A stretch of 64,000 nucleotides of DNA. It comes from Kyrpidia spormannii (lineage in GTDB: Bacteria > Bacillota > Bacilli > Kyrpidiales > Kyrpidiaceae). This document shows, one piece after another, positions 63,094-64,000 of the stretch. The first letter of the stretch is position 1. The number at the start of each line of letters is the position of its first letter. The DNA lies in contig NZ_CP024955.1 in the NCBI RefSeq assembly GCF_002804065.1, positions 434,001 to 498,000 on the forward strand, given 5' to 3'. The notes under the pieces were generated by a model, which did no database searches, was not told where the DNA came from, and worked only from the letters and a program-made list of their open reading frames with translations. A program made the translations under genes and the position numbers.

Positions 63094-64000
63094 GACGTGG
63101 TGGGCCTGGGGCTGGGGAGTAGCGGCCTTCGGGCTGGGGTTTGTTCTGGCGGCGGGGCGGGAACTGGGACCCGCGGGGGTCGAGCGGGCGGTGTTCGGGT
63201 GGTCGGCCCTGGTGTTTGGCGTTCTGGTGCTGATTCTAGGTGCGTGGTGGGAAAAGCGCCGGAACTGGCGGGAGCGGTTGGCTCCCCTGCACCGGCCCCG
63301 GGTGGTGGTGATCGGCGGCGGAACGGGTCAATCGGTGCTCCTCCGGGGGCTCAAGATGCACGAGGTGGAGTTGACCGCCGTGGTGACGGTGGCCGACGAC
63401 GGAGGGAGCTCCGGGAGGCTGCGCTCGGCTTTTGGGATGCCTCCCCCGGGGGATATACGCAATTGTCTCGTGGCGCTGGCCGACACGGAGCCGCTCATGG
63501 AACAGTTGTGGCAGCACCGCTTTCAGGGTGATGACGACGGCCTGGCCGGGCACAGCTTCGGCAATTTGTTTATCGCGGCGATGGCGGACGTGACCGGGGA
63601 TTTTGAGACGGCGGTCCGGGAGGCCAGCCGGGTACTCGCGGTGCGGGGTCGGGTGTTGCCAGCAGCCCGGCGGGCAGTGGTTCTTAAGGCGAGGTTGGAG
63701 GACGGTCGGGAGATCACCGGAGAGTCTCGGATTCCCGCCGCCGGGGGGCGAATTGTGCGGGTGGCCATCGCCCCTGCGGATGCCGAGGCGCCCGAAGAGG
63801 TGGTGGAGGCGATTGAGAAAGCCGATGTGGTGGTGCTGGGACCGGGGAGCCTGTATACCAGCATCATTCCGAATTTGCTCGTCCCGGAGGTCGCCCGGGC
63901 GATTCGCCGCAGCCGGGCCTGGAAAGTCTATGTGTGCAATGTGATGACCCAGCCCGGCGAGACGGACGGGTTCACAGCCTCCGATCATGTGAAAGCGATA
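63086..64000 (+). CDS. yvcK: YvcK/CofD-like gluconeogenesis factor, 3' end cut off, with membrane start
   Basis: From the ATG at 63086 (overlapping rapZ by eight bases) the frame is open for 305 codons to the window edge. The conserved core starts near residue 73: VVVIGGGTGQSVLLRGLK, TVADDGGSSGRLRSAFGMPP, GDIRNCLVALADTE and AGHSFGNLFIAAMADVTG. YvcK binds UDP-sugars and is needed for growth and wall shape on gluconeogenic carbon sources. Before the core are two hydrophobic segments (WWAWGWGVAAFGLGFVLAAG and ERAVFGWSALVFGVLVLILG), so this form is probably membrane-anchored, unlike Bacillus subtilis YvcK. whiA would be expected next. Confidence 0.9.
   Translation, partial: MGKTWWAWGWGVAAFGLGFVLAAGRELGPAGVERAVFGWSALVFGVLVLILGAWWEKRRNWRERLAPLHRPRVVVIGGGTGQSVLLRGLKMHEVELTAVVTVADDGGSSGRLRSAFGMPPPGDIRNCLVALADTEPLMEQLWQHRFQGDDDGLAGHSFGNLFIAAMADVTGDFETAVREASRVLAVRGRVLPAARRAVVLKARLEDGREITGESRIPAAGGRIVRVAIAPADAEAPEEVVEAIEKADVVVLGPGSLYTSIIPNLLVPEVARAIRRSRAWKVYVCNVMTQPGETDGFTASDHVKAI

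Overview
This window is about 62-65% GC and reads as chromosome of a spore-forming, Gram-positive Firmicute. The evidence is a Tlp-type small acid-soluble spore protein, an FtsEX-CtpB-MinJ-like cluster, SdpR/SdpI, the short HisG plus HisZ pair, ArgR/AhrC-type operators, and GC-rich genes with strong AGGAGG ribosome sites. The protein sequences look most like the Alicyclobacillaceae, perhaps Kyrpidia; that placement is inference from memory, not from a search.

Layout. 1-3.4 kb (leftward): a cut-off DUF2953 gene, an ECF sigma factor with its zinc-binding anti-sigma factor behind an ECF-type promoter, and an SdpR/SdpI repressor-immunity pair with its own promoter and operator. 3.6-12 kb (rightward): carA-carB-argF and argG-argH, the arginine branch from carbamoyl phosphate to arginine. 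Both transcription units start at promoters buried in paired ARG boxes of identical geometry. 12.4-14.8 kb: a secreted S-layer-homology protein ending in a good terminator. Directly behind that terminator sit two near-identical group II introns with no base between them (14824-18604). 18.7-21.2 kb: an acyl-CoA ligase and a convergent potassium-channel gene. 21.5-26.3 kb: a urease operon (ureA, ureB-ureC in one open frame, ureF, ureG, ureD) without ureE. 27-33 kb: ftsE-ftsX, ctpB, a MinJ-like PDZ membrane protein, motA-motB. 33.2-42.5 kb: RNase Z with an apparent ATC start, tlp, uvrB-uvrA, a YvlD-like membrane protein, a LysM/G5/M23 cell-wall peptidase, a flavin reductase and a 56-residue membrane protein. 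42.6-49.4 kb: a complete hisZGDBHAF-IE operon between a clear sigma-A promoter and a clear terminator. 49.5-57.8 kb: two Gfo/Idh/MocA dehydrogenases, a TnpB remnant, an MFS transporter, an M29 aminopeptidase, a second acyl-CoA ligase and a methyltransferase. 57.8-64 kb: small unrecognised proteins, lgt, a TPR protein, rapZ and the start of yvcK (cut off).

How it fits together. Most of the window is housekeeping: arginine and histidine biosynthesis, nucleotide excision repair, cell division and wall turnover, lipoprotein maturation. CarAB supplies carbamoyl phosphate to ArgF directly. The urease cluster gives nitrogen release and acid tolerance and carries its own nickel-insertion proteins except UreE; a histidine-rich start on UreG may partly replace it. 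The accessory signals are the tandem intron array, the UreB-UreC continuity that hangs on one base of a G run, the non-standard RNase Z start, and the transposon remnant at 51.5 kb.

No tRNA, rRNA, CRISPR array, prophage or replication origin was seen. Many long overlapping open frames exist in this GC-rich DNA and were treated as shadows.
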